Part shown: piece after piece, positions 10,774 through 20,380 of the stretch
Layout: each line of letters starts with the position of its first letter
Position numbering within the stretch: the stretch's first letter is position 1
NCBI RefSeq assembly: GCF_037975245.1
Contig: NC_092565.1
Coordinates: forward strand, 20,062,999 to 20,126,998
Source of the DNA: Apostichopus japonicus
Lineage: Eukaryota; Echinodermata; Holothuroidea; Aspidochirotida; Stichopodidae
Length of the DNA stretch: 64,000 bases
Reading direction: 5' to 3'
Notes under the pieces: generated by a model
What the model saw: the letters and a program-made list of their open reading frames with translations, nothing else
What the model was told of the DNA's origin: nothing
Databases searched by the model: none
Translations under genes and position numbers: made by a program

Positions 10774-13700
10774 GTAAATTGGCAATTTTTTTTACTTGGT
10801 TTAAAGAATACAGATTTAACAAAATCAGATGCTGATCTTTATATCTGTGTAAGGCCTGAAAACTAAATTTGGTGGTAACAATTAAGTCAACTTTTGTTAA
10901 GAGTGTCAAAATTCACATTGAATCAGAATTATTTTGTGTCGTTTTTGCAAAAGACATGAAGAAAGTCATTAAGAAAAGTAAGTTGGCCAATGCGTCTTGT
11001 GTTCTCTGTTCTATGTGCAGTTCAGATATTTGCAGAAGGAAAAACCCAAACTGTTCAAATTAATGACTGACTTAGAAGTAAGCAATTTTACTTTCTTTGA
11101 AAAATTTGTTGATCAGGCATTTTTATATTTTGATCAACTTAACATTTTGCTCCAAATTAAAATTATAGAATATATCTCTGAACTCAATGCAGTGAAGTGT
11201 CCTATCTATAAAGATCATAACAACAATGTTTGGGGGAAATGAGCATGTAAAAGACAAAGTCAAAGTTGTTTTGATACCAGTGAAAGAAGGAAATCGACAT
11301 CCTTCTCTTAACACTCACAAATCCATGGAAAATTCTACTCAACACAATTACTGCACAGCAACAAGTTTGAATAGGGAATATGGCTGACATTTTGATTGTG
11401 AAACAGACACTCTTAACCACCAGATCAAGCCTTCAGGTTTTGATTATAAGAAGGTCAAAATAAGTTTGAATTTTTGTTTTATATATATACACCTGTGCAC
11501 ATGACAAAAATTATTATGTGATATGAAATGTTACATTTCCTCAGACACGAAGGAAAAGATCAAGAAGGATACCTTCTGATGGGGTAGTAGACTTGATAAA
11601 TCATTCAAACCGGAGAGAATCCAGTGATCCTCTTATACTTGAAGAAGAAGGAAACGGTGAGTGGGTATAACAAAGGAGGATGCGGTAGGGTGATTTTCAA
11701 GGAAGGGTCTAATAGAGGAATGAGCTGATGGTACCATATCATTTTGAGATCCAATCATAGTGGATTTATCAACTGCTATGGTGGAGTGAATAAAGGCAGT
11801 GGCATTTAGAAGCAAAGGCGGGGTTTCCATTCAGGAAGCATTCTAGTAGATGTCATTGTCATATAGGTCCTAACATGAGTATGATCTGTACTGTTTACTA
11901 ATCTCGAAATCAGAGTAACGCAGTCGAGCGACAATGCAGCCCTCACAAGCTTGCAAACATGTGGCAAATTACCATAACTCTTCGCAACAGCTTGTTCGAG
12001 TTTCGTGGAACAACAGAGGACTGATATGACAGCACCCTCTGTTGAATTTTGTTCCTGATCGGAGACAGCATTTGATATGTGTTATGATATTACGTTAGTA
12101 ATATTGCTTTCTGACAATCGTTCAATCGTGTCGGTGCTCTTAAGGTCATTGTAACCTGCCATTTTCTTTGCCATTGATTTGTTACGTTCACATTTTTTAA
12201 ATACAATAGTCTGTAAAATATCTTTTCCTAGGTGCTTCAACTTCTGTTGCCATCGTAGATCTTACCAAGGAGAGTAACGATAGCATCCTCTCTGGAGACA
12301 TTGTCGATCTTACAGAGACCAATGGCTTTGAAGACATTGAGGAAGGTAAATTATCTTTTTGAAGCAAATCCCAAAACAGATGGAGAACATCACAGACAAA
12401 AAATAAAACATAAAAAAATGCAAGCAAAACTATTTTTGGCTGCCATTTTGGGGCATGTTTATCCTGACATTGACAAGAAGTATCTCCGGTTAGCTGGAGA
12501 AGAAGTGAAGGTTCATGCTTGCATGCACAAAGGAGTGGTCAAGTACAAGATTTAGCTTAAATTTTTGAAAACTCTGGTAAAATCATGAAGGGTTAGATCA
12601 TAGTGCAAAGTTGTCTGTAGATGCAGCATTTGCTAAGATGCTCTTTTAAGGGCTTGGAGGTTGAAGGCAAAATTTGATAGTAAAAGTACCAAGAAGAATT
12701 ATTCGCATCTTGATGGGGGGGGGGGGGTGTGGGTGGGAAGCCCCATGTTCAACCTAAGTTTTTCTCTTAGTAGTAACTGTTAATTCATTTTACATATTGT
12801 TCGAGATATGAGCCTGCTGATCATGTTTGAGAACTTTTAGCAATGTAGAAGGGAAGGAAGAAGAGATCTCAATCTTTCACATTTCTCACCATCATCACGT
12901 GTTGATGTTGATTCAGTTTGTATATTTTTGGGATTAGCCGTGAAAGTACCAGTAAACTCTTGAGTTTTCTTTTGTTGCCATAGTTACACCACCAAAGAGG
13001 TCAAGAGGGAGGAGGTCACGGTCTGCTCAGCAGACTGGCAGCGGAAACAGCGTTGTCATCAGTAGCGAGGATGAAAGTGACGACAGTGATGATTTGGTTC
13101 TACTCAATAGTCCCCTCCCCGATGAGGTCACAGAAAGGTCAGCCATCATCACAGGATCCGTACTCTTAACATATTTAATGACTAATGCAGTTTCATAGCT
13201 ATCCATATATCTGTTCTAATAGCTACATCTCTGGCTACACTGTGGCTATTCTTAACTGTGTATATATCACAGGCTCTGTATCCGAAAATGTAGCTACACT
13301 CTAGCTGTTCTTAGCTGTGTATATGTCTACCATATTTAATGACTAATGCAGTTTCATAGCTATCCATATATCTGTTCTAATAGCTACATCTCTGGCTACA
13401 CTGTGGCTATTCTTAACTGTGTATATATCACAGGCTCTGTATCTGAAAATGTAGCTACACTCTAGCTGTTCTTAGCTGTGTATATGTCTACCATATTTAA
13501 TGACTAATGCAGTTTCATAGCTATCCATATATCTGTTCTAATAGCTACATCTCTGGATACAATGTGGCTATTCTTAGCTGTGTATATATCACAGGCTCTG
13601 TATCCAAATATGTAGCTACACTCTAGCTGTTCTTAGCTGTGTATATGTCTACCATATTTAATGACTAATGCAGTTTCATAGCTATCCATATATCTGTTCT

Positions 13701-16700
13701 AATAGCTACAACTCTGGCTACACTGTGGCTATTCTTAACTGTGTATATATCACAGGCTCTGTATCCGAAATGTAGCTACACCCTAGCTGTTCTTAGCTGT
13801 GTATATGTCTACCATATTTAATGACTAATGCAGTTTCATAGCTATCCATATATCTGTTCTAATAGCTACATCTCTGGATACAATGTGGCTATTCTTAGCT
13901 GTGTATATATCACAGGCTCTGTATCCAAATATGTAGCTACACTCTAGCTGTTCTTAGCTGTGTATATGTCTACCATATTTAATGACTAATGCAGTTTTCT
14001 AGCTATCCATATATCTGTTCTAATAGCTACATCTCTGGATACAATGTGGCTATTCTTAACTGTGTATATATCACAGGCTCTGTATCCAAATATGTAGCTA
14101 CACTCTAGCTGTTCTTAGCTGTGTATATGTCTACCATATTTAATGACTAATGCAGTTTTCTAGCTATCCATATATCTGTTCTAATAGCTACATCTCTGGA
14201 TACAATGTGGCTATTCTTAGCTGTGTATATATCACAGGCTCTGTATCCAAATATGTAGCTACACTCTAGCTGTTCTTAGCGGTGTATATCTCTTCCAATA
14301 GCTACAACTCTGGCTACACTGTGGCTATTCTTAACTGTGTATATATCACAGGTGCTGTGTCCAAATATGTAGCTACACTCTAGCTGTTCTTAGCTATGTA
14401 TATGTCTACCAATGTAGTTTCCTAGCTGTAGGAATATCCATTCTTAGATACATCTTTTGGCCGTTAATAGCTACATCTCCAGGCATCTGTAGCTACATCT
14501 CTTGCGTTTGTAAGCTAAATCCAAAGCCTTCCCTGGTTACCATTTAGCCATTCTTTGTTCCACTGTAGCCATTGTTCCATCTCAAGTCATTCTTAGCCAA
14601 ATTAAGTTTCATTTTGTTCATCAAAATATGTGATTCTAACATAAATAATAGCTTATACTCATTACTCTTCAGACTTGGTTCTCATTTTATTTATTTTTTA
14701 TTTTTATTTTCCAGATTAGCAAGTTTGAAGCCCGGGTCATCACCTCCTAAGAAACTCATCAAGTGTCCAATATGTTACGATGACGATACTACGGTGAGCT
14801 ATTCTGTTTTGTTATCATTGTAATCACCTAAATGTACCAGGAGACTTGAACAAGTCATGTATTATGGTCAACAGCCAATAAAAGTCTAATACTGCAATAC
14901 TCATCTCTTCGGTACGCTATGATTGGTCATTAATCAACCATAGTATTAAACCTTATCAAATCTTGAGTTTGTTGTTGATCTCTTAATGAAAGTTTTTGCA
15001 TTTGTCCAACAAATTGATCAAACTTTCCAAGTATGACTCAAAATAAGGTTAAAAATGATGAAAACTAAGAAACCTTCATAGAAGTTTTTAGGACATGAGT
15101 GTTATTGGGTAAGTAAGTTTATTCTACCCTAACAACTTTGTTGTCCAGACACTTTAATCACAGGGACTTAGCTTGGCAGAAAATGTCACCAAAAATTAAA
15201 CTCTACTTCATTGTTTGAATTGAACCTGACAAATCAAATAAAATGTGATGAATCAAGTCAATGAAGTGCACTTTTTACTGGATTTTTAATATTGGACAGT
15301 ATCGACGTTTCCGGGAATCTTCACAAAACATTTCCTTTAACCTCTTCAGATTCATATATGATAGCGGTTTATTCTAAGACATATGGCCCACATAACACAC
15401 AGTATTTTAGATCCTCCTGCAAGCAGGAACTCGTTGGCTTATCAAAGCCGCAAGCTGACCGAAGTCAGTCTCTTATATTCATGTTTAACATCCATGATTA
15501 TGAATTGTCAATTGTCAACAACTCTGTAACTGGACGACATACATTAATCTGGGAGTGACTCGAATTGGGGACCTTATGATTGAAAGGCACTGGCATTAAC
15601 CACTGAGCTAACACTCCTAGTAACTCAGTAACTGTAGTAACTCAACACAGTAACTCAACACAGTAACTCAAGAGAACATATAACTCCTGTCGTGAGAGGA
15701 TTACACTGGCTACCAGTCTAACTCAAAATCATTTTCAAGCTACTTACATATGTTAATTGTTCATATGCTGGTTTACCACCAACATATTTCAGATTTATAT
15801 ATATATATATAGAACATATTTAATATTTATATTTAATGCACCTCGTGAATTGCGCTCTCGGAATAAACGTCTTCTCACTATAAAGCCTACTTACATATCC
15901 TGGGGAAGCAAGCTGTTTTGCTTCAGCTGCCCACATCCTAGGAACAAATTACCTGAATCCATCAAACTCTCTCCTCTTGTGTCATTCAAATCAACTCATC
16001 TGTTTCTAGAAACAATGACTTGTACCTTTTGTTATCTTATCCTTTGTCTTTTATTTGCTTTCCTTTTCTCAGTATTATTTCACTGCGCCATGAGCGTTTT
16101 GTTGATGGATACAAATGTTCATGATTATTGTTACTCGACCAGCTGCAATGCCTTCATAAGTAGTAAATGTATATACAACTTCAGGTACTGGTTATTCTTT
16201 CACTTTCACAGTCAAAAACCAACATTTAATGTATGTTCAGTGGAATGTATAAACCTAAATTATTACAAAGTACACTAGACCACTCAACAGTACAATGGTA
16301 AGCTAACTGCAGATTACTACAGAGTACAGTAAACTACTCAACAGTACAATGTTAACAGTACATGGTAAGCTTACTGCAGATTACTATAGAGTACAGTAAA
16401 CTACTTAACAGTACAACGTTAACAGCACAATGGTAAGATAACTGCAAATTATTTCAGAGTACAGCAATCTACTCAACATTACAATGGTAAGGTAACTGCA
16501 CATGATTACAGAGTACAGTAAATTAGTAAAATTACTCAACAGTACAATGGTAAGCTAACTGCAGATTACCACAGAATACATACAGTAAACCACTCAACAG
16601 TAAAATGATAAGCTAACTGCAAATTATTACAGACTACACTAGACCACCCAACAGTACAATGTTATTAGCTAACTGCATCTTATTACAGAGTACAGTAAAC

Positions 16701-17694
16701 TACTCAACAGTACAATGTTAAGCTAACTGCACATGACTATAGAGTACAGTAAACTACTCAACAGTAAAATGATAAGCTAACTGCAAATTATTACAGACTA
16801 CACTAGACCACCCAACAGTACAATGTTATTAGCTAACTGCATCTTATTACAGAGTACAGTAAACTACTCAACAGTACAATGTTAAGCTAACTGCACATGA
16901 CTATAGAGTACAGTAAACTACTCAACAGTAAAATGATAAGCTAACTGCAAATTATTACAGACTACACTAGACCACTCAACAGTACAATGGTATTAGCTAA
17001 CTGCATCTTATTACAGAGTACAGTAAACTACTCAACAGTACAATGTTAAGCTAACTGCACATGACTATAGAGTACAGTAAACTACTCAACAGTACAATGT
17101 TAAGCTAACTGCACATGACTATAGAGTACAGTAAACCACTTAACAGTAAAATGGTAAGATAACTGCAGTTTATTATTATTACCTCTCAAAAGGCTCTGTA
17201 CACTTCAGTTGATATTATTTGTAAGTGTTAGCTTAAAAAGTTCTTTTTGAATCATCGTTAGTAGGCAGACCAATCAACTGTGTATCTGCAAGGAAGAACA
17301 TCAACGTTAACAAAGATCACATTTAGCATTTATTCCCTTTCAAAGGGAGTTGTGGTGTATAACTTGATGTGCTACCATCACGAGGTTAGTACCAGATAGA
17401 ATAAAACATTGTACCAAAATGCTTAACACCAAAATGTACCAAAAAGCCACATTGCTATCTTAAAGAATGCTCAATAGTATATTCTCTTCCGCGATTCGAA
17501 GCGACTCAAGCATAACATATTTCATTCCGTTCATTTGTCTGCAGATCAGAAGAAACGGAAAAAAGCTGATGTCTACCAACTGTGGCCATGTCTTTTGTGA
17601 GGAGTGTATAAGAAAATCCATAGATTCGCTGCACAAGTGTCCTACGTGTAGGAAAAAACTGACTCGTAGGCAAATACACCCAATCTATTTGTGA
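10679..17694 (+). CDS. rnf4: RNF4-like SUMO-targeted E3 ubiquitin ligase, complete spliced gene
   Basis: A RING-type E3 that binds poly-SUMO chains and ubiquitinates the carrier protein, acting in the nucleus. The coding exons 10759-10773, 11545-11656, 12232-12345, 12984-13137, 14715-14793 and 17545-17694 join with matching phases into 207 residues (human RNF4 is 190). Residue order: basic start MDPDRTRRKRSRR; possible SIMs GVVDLI and LILEEE; clear SIMs VAIVDLT and DIVDLTE; an Arg-rich stretch PPKRSRGRRSRS; acidic VVISSEDESDDSDD; then a C3HC4 RING with CPIC, NCGHVFC, EEC and KCPTC, closing with HPIYL as in vertebrate RNF4. The start codon has a good context (CACCAATGG) and sits in an exon with a clear upstream acceptor. 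The intron dividing the RING is 2.75 kb and full of repeats. Identity is essentially certain; orthology to RNF4 rather than another STUbL is very likely. Confidence 0.95.
11545..11656 (+). CDS. rnf4: RNF4 coding exon 2 (basic N-terminus, first SIM-like motifs)
   Basis: Acceptor TTTCCTCAG at 11544 and donor G|GTGAGT at 11657. It codes 37 residues plus one base: TRRKRSRRIPSDGVVDLINH, then an acidic stretch with LILEEE. Confidence 0.9.
12232..12345 (+). CDS. rnf4: RNF4 coding exon 3 (SIM exon)
   Basis: Acceptor TCTTTTCCTAG at 12231 and donor AAG|GTAAAT at 12346, phase 1 on both sides. It carries SVAIVDLTKESND and SGDIVDLTETN, two canonical hydrophobic-plus-acidic SUMO-interaction motifs. Confidence 0.93.
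12984..13137 (+). CDS. rnf4: RNF4 coding exon 4 (Arg-rich and acidic segment)
   Basis: Acceptor TTGTTGCCATAG at 12983 and donor AAAG|GTCAGC at 13138, entering in phase 1 and leaving in phase 2. It codes PPKRSRGRRSRS followed by NSVVISSEDESDD, matching the Arg-rich motif and VVSSDDEE of vertebrate RNF4. Confidence 0.9.
13138..14714. repeat. RNF4 intron filled by a 161-bp tandem array (about 13171-14440)
   Basis: The marker ATATTTAATGACTAATGCAG starts at 13171, 13332, 13493, 13654, 13814, 13975 and 14136, a spacing of 160-161 bp, and partial, decaying copies follow to about 14440. Each unit is a diverged dimer: two halves of about 80 bp both contain TAGCTAC, GGCT or AGCT, TTCTTA and CTGTGTATAT. 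Copies differ by only a few percent, so the array expanded recently. Confidence 0.95.
14715..14793 (+). CDS. rnf4: RNF4 coding exon 5 (first RING cysteines)
   Basis: Acceptor TTTTATTTTCCAG at 14714 and donor ACG|GTGAGC at 14794, entering in phase 2 and leaving in phase 0. It codes LASLKPGSSPPKKLIKCPIC and YDDDTT; CPIC is the first zinc-binding cysteine pair of the RING. Confidence 0.93.
15404..15619 (-). mobile_element. tRNA-derived SINE, copy A (reverse orientation)
   Basis: Read on the minus strand it begins GGAGTGTTAGCTCAGTGGTT, a tRNA-like 5' end with an RNA polymerase III A box. A B-box-like AATTCGAGTC and CACTCC follow, and CACTCC pairs with GGAGTG as an acceptor stem. After about 70 bases of tRNA-like head comes a body ending CTTGCAGGAGGATCTAAAAT. 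Copy B at 56162 matches it over almost the whole length. It sits in the intron between the two RING exons of RNF4. Confidence 0.85.
15683..16020 (+). pseudogene. Degraded 3' end of a non-LTR retrotransposon reverse-transcriptase ORF
   Basis: One frame reads RGLHWLPV, a stop, then LKIIFKLLTYVN and LPPTYF. A second frame reads APRELRSRNKRLL, then NKLPESIKLSPLVSFKSTHLF. These are the usual C-terminal landmarks of CR1/L2/Jockey-like LINE ORF2 (HWLPV-x-RI-x-FK and LWN-x-LP..SFK..L). A TA microsatellite at about 15793-15812 separates the frames, and a stop interrupts the first, so the copy is dead. Confidence 0.75.
16262..17168. repeat. 54-bp tandem array with 164-bp higher-order unit
   Basis: About 16 units of 54-58 bp share ACTCAACAGTACAATG, AAGCTAACTGCA and GAGTACAGTAAAC. 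The marker TAAAATGATA recurs at 16601, 16765 and 16929, exactly 164 bp apart, showing that trimers of the basic unit were themselves duplicated. It lies within the RNF4 intron that divides the RING. Confidence 0.93.
17545..17694 (+). CDS. rnf4: RNF4 last coding exon (RING second half, stop)
   Basis: Acceptor TTTGTCTGCAG ends at 17544. It codes 49 residues from IRRNGKKLMSTNCGHVFC to the end, KKLTRRQIHPIYL, then TGA at 17692-17694. The cysteines and histidine complete the C3HC4 RING, and the C-terminal HPIY-hydrophobic ending is the RNF4 signature. Confidence 0.96.
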   Translation: MRRNGKKLMSTNCGHVFCEECIRKSIDSLHKCPTCRKKLTRRQIHPIYL

Positions 17695-18086
17695 CAGGAT
17701 TCTACTGGGAACGGTTGCCCGTCATATCATCCACGTCCAGAGAGACTGGTCCTACCAACACGAGAGACTGGTCCTACCTACACGAGAGACTGGTCCTACC
17801 AACACGAGAGGCACCTTGGTGAGGGGAGAGGGTATAGCTTATGAATGCAGGGTTTATAGTTCACTCTTAAAACACTGTTGCACGTTTGTGGCACACTTTT
17901 AAGTAGCATGGTTAAACAGCATGCAAGCCCCTTTTTCGTTGTGATATCGCCCTCTACGGAATGCTGGATCGATAGGCTGTTTCTTCACTCCGAATCGAAA
18001 TGAAGACCTTCTTTTCTTTGCTTCTGGGACAATGCCATAGCTGGTTTCACTGCTATGAAGTTTATGAATTTTGAGATGAGATTAAA
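17695..18086 (+). other. rnf4: Probable RNF4 3' UTR
   Basis: Runs from the stop to an ATTAAA variant polyadenylation hexamer at 18081-18086. It contains three perfect or near-perfect 22-bp units (AGAGACTGGTCCTACCAACA plus CG) at 17741-17806. The UTR end is inferred. Confidence 0.45.
17741..17806. repeat. Three tandem 22-bp units
   Basis: Units start at 17741, 17763 and 17785; the middle one differs by a single A to T change. Confidence 0.95.
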
Positions 18087-19300
18087 GTAAAAGACTTTTA
18101 GAGATCTTGTGGTTTAAAGCCATCGACTGCAGTGAGCGAAAATCGCCAAACTACGTTTTGATGCGTTTTGGTTTGCAGGTACATTCTATTCAGGTAAAGT
18201 ATTAAAAAGACTCTGGTGTCGTCAGCAAAGATTTGTGGTTTCTCTTAATACACTCTCAACTGTATCCTTTTCGTTTGTTATTTAAGTATCAAAACAATAT
18301 TTGATGTGATTTCTATATCGAGTGTCTTTTTTGTCGGTGACTGACCTAGTTTCACCTGTACCCAGGTGGGGAAGGGGGGGGTGTGGATATGTTTGGTGTA
18401 ATGAGTCAAAGAAGGTTTACAAGGAATACAAATGCTGAACACAAATCACTTGATAGAATGTTAAAACGATCGGTTTTATTTGACACTTAAACTTTCATGT
18501 CAAATCACCAGGTTCAAGTATCTCCTACTTTTTCTATGGAAATCTCTAGGCTTACACTCGAGATGGATGGAATTGGGAATTGGGGGGATTGGGGGGAGGG
18601 CGAATTGGGGGTAAGGGGGGCATGCTTGGCAGGTCTGGCCACACAAACAAATTATTTTACTTGTACTGTTTGAAGCTAATACTATGTCTTATATTATCCT
18701 CAAATGTCCTGGATTCATAGTTGGCATGTGATACGTTATAACTTTACTTAACTTGGAAAATTGAACGGTAACGTACGATTTTTCATAACAGCTAATGGTC
18801 AGTGTCAGTCACAACACTTAAGGTCTGCATGGCCGACATTGTTTACACTCACTTTCTGCAATGAAGGAAAGATGAAAAGCTAGCACCGACCGACCAACCC
18901 AAGTTATAGACAGTTCTTTCTTCTTCTTTTCTCTGTCTCTCTCTTTTTGTTTTTAGTTGTTTCGTAAGCCACTGTATATGTTAACAATTGACCTTCATAT
19001 TTATAATTATGTTAATTAGAGAGTTTAATTACTGTTATTGTAATTGTGTACGGTACATTTCCTAGTCTAGAGCTGTATATCTGCCTCAGATAGCGAAATT
19101 GGTTGAGTGCTATCAAAGAATGTTGAAAAGACTGATATAATGTTTAGCCAGTTTAAGGTGACCAGTTTGCCACCCTCACCATCTGCCAACATTAGTCATA
19201 GATGATGTAGTCAAACTTAGTCATCTTATATATGTCCAAGGAATTCATTTCCAAATTTAAGGCTTATATTAATATATAATATATATGTATATTGATTGAG
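18087..19300. other. Intergenic, no gene seen
   Basis: AT-rich sequence with a G-rich stretch near 18365-18620. No protein-like frame or RNA gene recognised. Confidence 0.5.
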
Positions 19301-20380
19301 GCATCATATCCTCAAGGACAGTGGTAACATATTGTCAAGAATATTTGTCATTTCATATATACCAGTCACTTCATATGCCCAAGGATACTAGATACTTCAT
19401 ATCCTCAAGGATACTAGTCACTTCATATCCTTAAGGATACTCATAAATATATTTCATCAAGGATAATATAAACTTCATATCCTCAACCATACTAACTTAA
19501 ACTCTATCCACAAGGATACTAAATTCATATGATCATATCCACAAGGATACTATTAACTTCTTATCCACAAGGATACTACTAACTTCATATCATAAGGAAT
19601 ACTAGTAGCTTTATACCCACAAGGATACTATTAACTATATATCCTCAAGGATACTGGTAACTTCATATCCTCAAGGATACTAGTAACTTTGTATCCTCAA
19701 GGATACTAGTCACTTCATATCCACAAGGAAACTAGTCACTTCATATCCACAAGGAAACTAGTCACTTCATATCCTCAAGGATACTAGTAACTTTATATCC
19801 ACAAGGATACTAGTAGCTTATATCCTCAAGGATACTAGTCACTTCATATCCTCAAGGAAACTAGTCACTTCATATCCTCAAGGATACTAGTAACTTTATA
19901 TCCACAAGGATACTAGTAGCTTATATCCTCAAGATACTAGTCACTTCATATCCTCAAGGAAACTAGTCACTTCATATCCTCAAGGATACTAGTAACTTTA
20001 TATCCACAAGGATACTAGTAGCTTATATCCTCAAGGATACTAGTCACTTCATAACCTCAAGGATACTAGTCACTTCATATCCTCAAGGAAACTAGTCACT
20101 TCATATCAAGGATACTAGTAACTTCATATCCATAAGGATACTAGTAGCTTATATCCTCAAGGATACTAGTCACTTCATATCCTCAAGGAAACTAGTCACT
20201 TCATATCCTTAAGGATACTAGTAACTTCATATCCATAAGGATACTATTTACTTCATATTCTCAAGGATACTAGTAACTTTATATCCACAAGGATACTAGT
20301 AACTTTATATCCACAAGGGTACTAGTAGCTTATATCCTCAAGGATACTTGTAAATATATGTTCATAAGGATACAAGTAAC
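19301..20380. repeat. 26-bp palindromic minisatellite
   Basis: About 40 units of the type ACTAGTCACTTCATATCC plus TCAAGGAT. Each intact unit carries two self-complementary motifs: TATCC-x3-AGGATA (small hairpin) and ACTAGT. Blocks of four units with alternating TAACTTTATATCCACA, TAGCTTATATCCTCA and CACTTCATATCCTCA variants recur from about 19780 to 20200, showing higher-order duplication of roughly 100 bp. Confidence 0.95.

Noticed and set aside
15757-16278. 173-codon open frame read as one gene
   Set aside because: Only its middle resembles a LINE reverse-transcriptase end; the rest runs through a TA repeat and unrelated sequence, so it is a retrotransposon relic and not a host gene.
19301-20380. 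CRISPR-like appearance of regularly spaced 26-bp repeats
   Set aside because: Units abut without unique spacers, the surroundings are clearly animal, and no cas-like genes exist.
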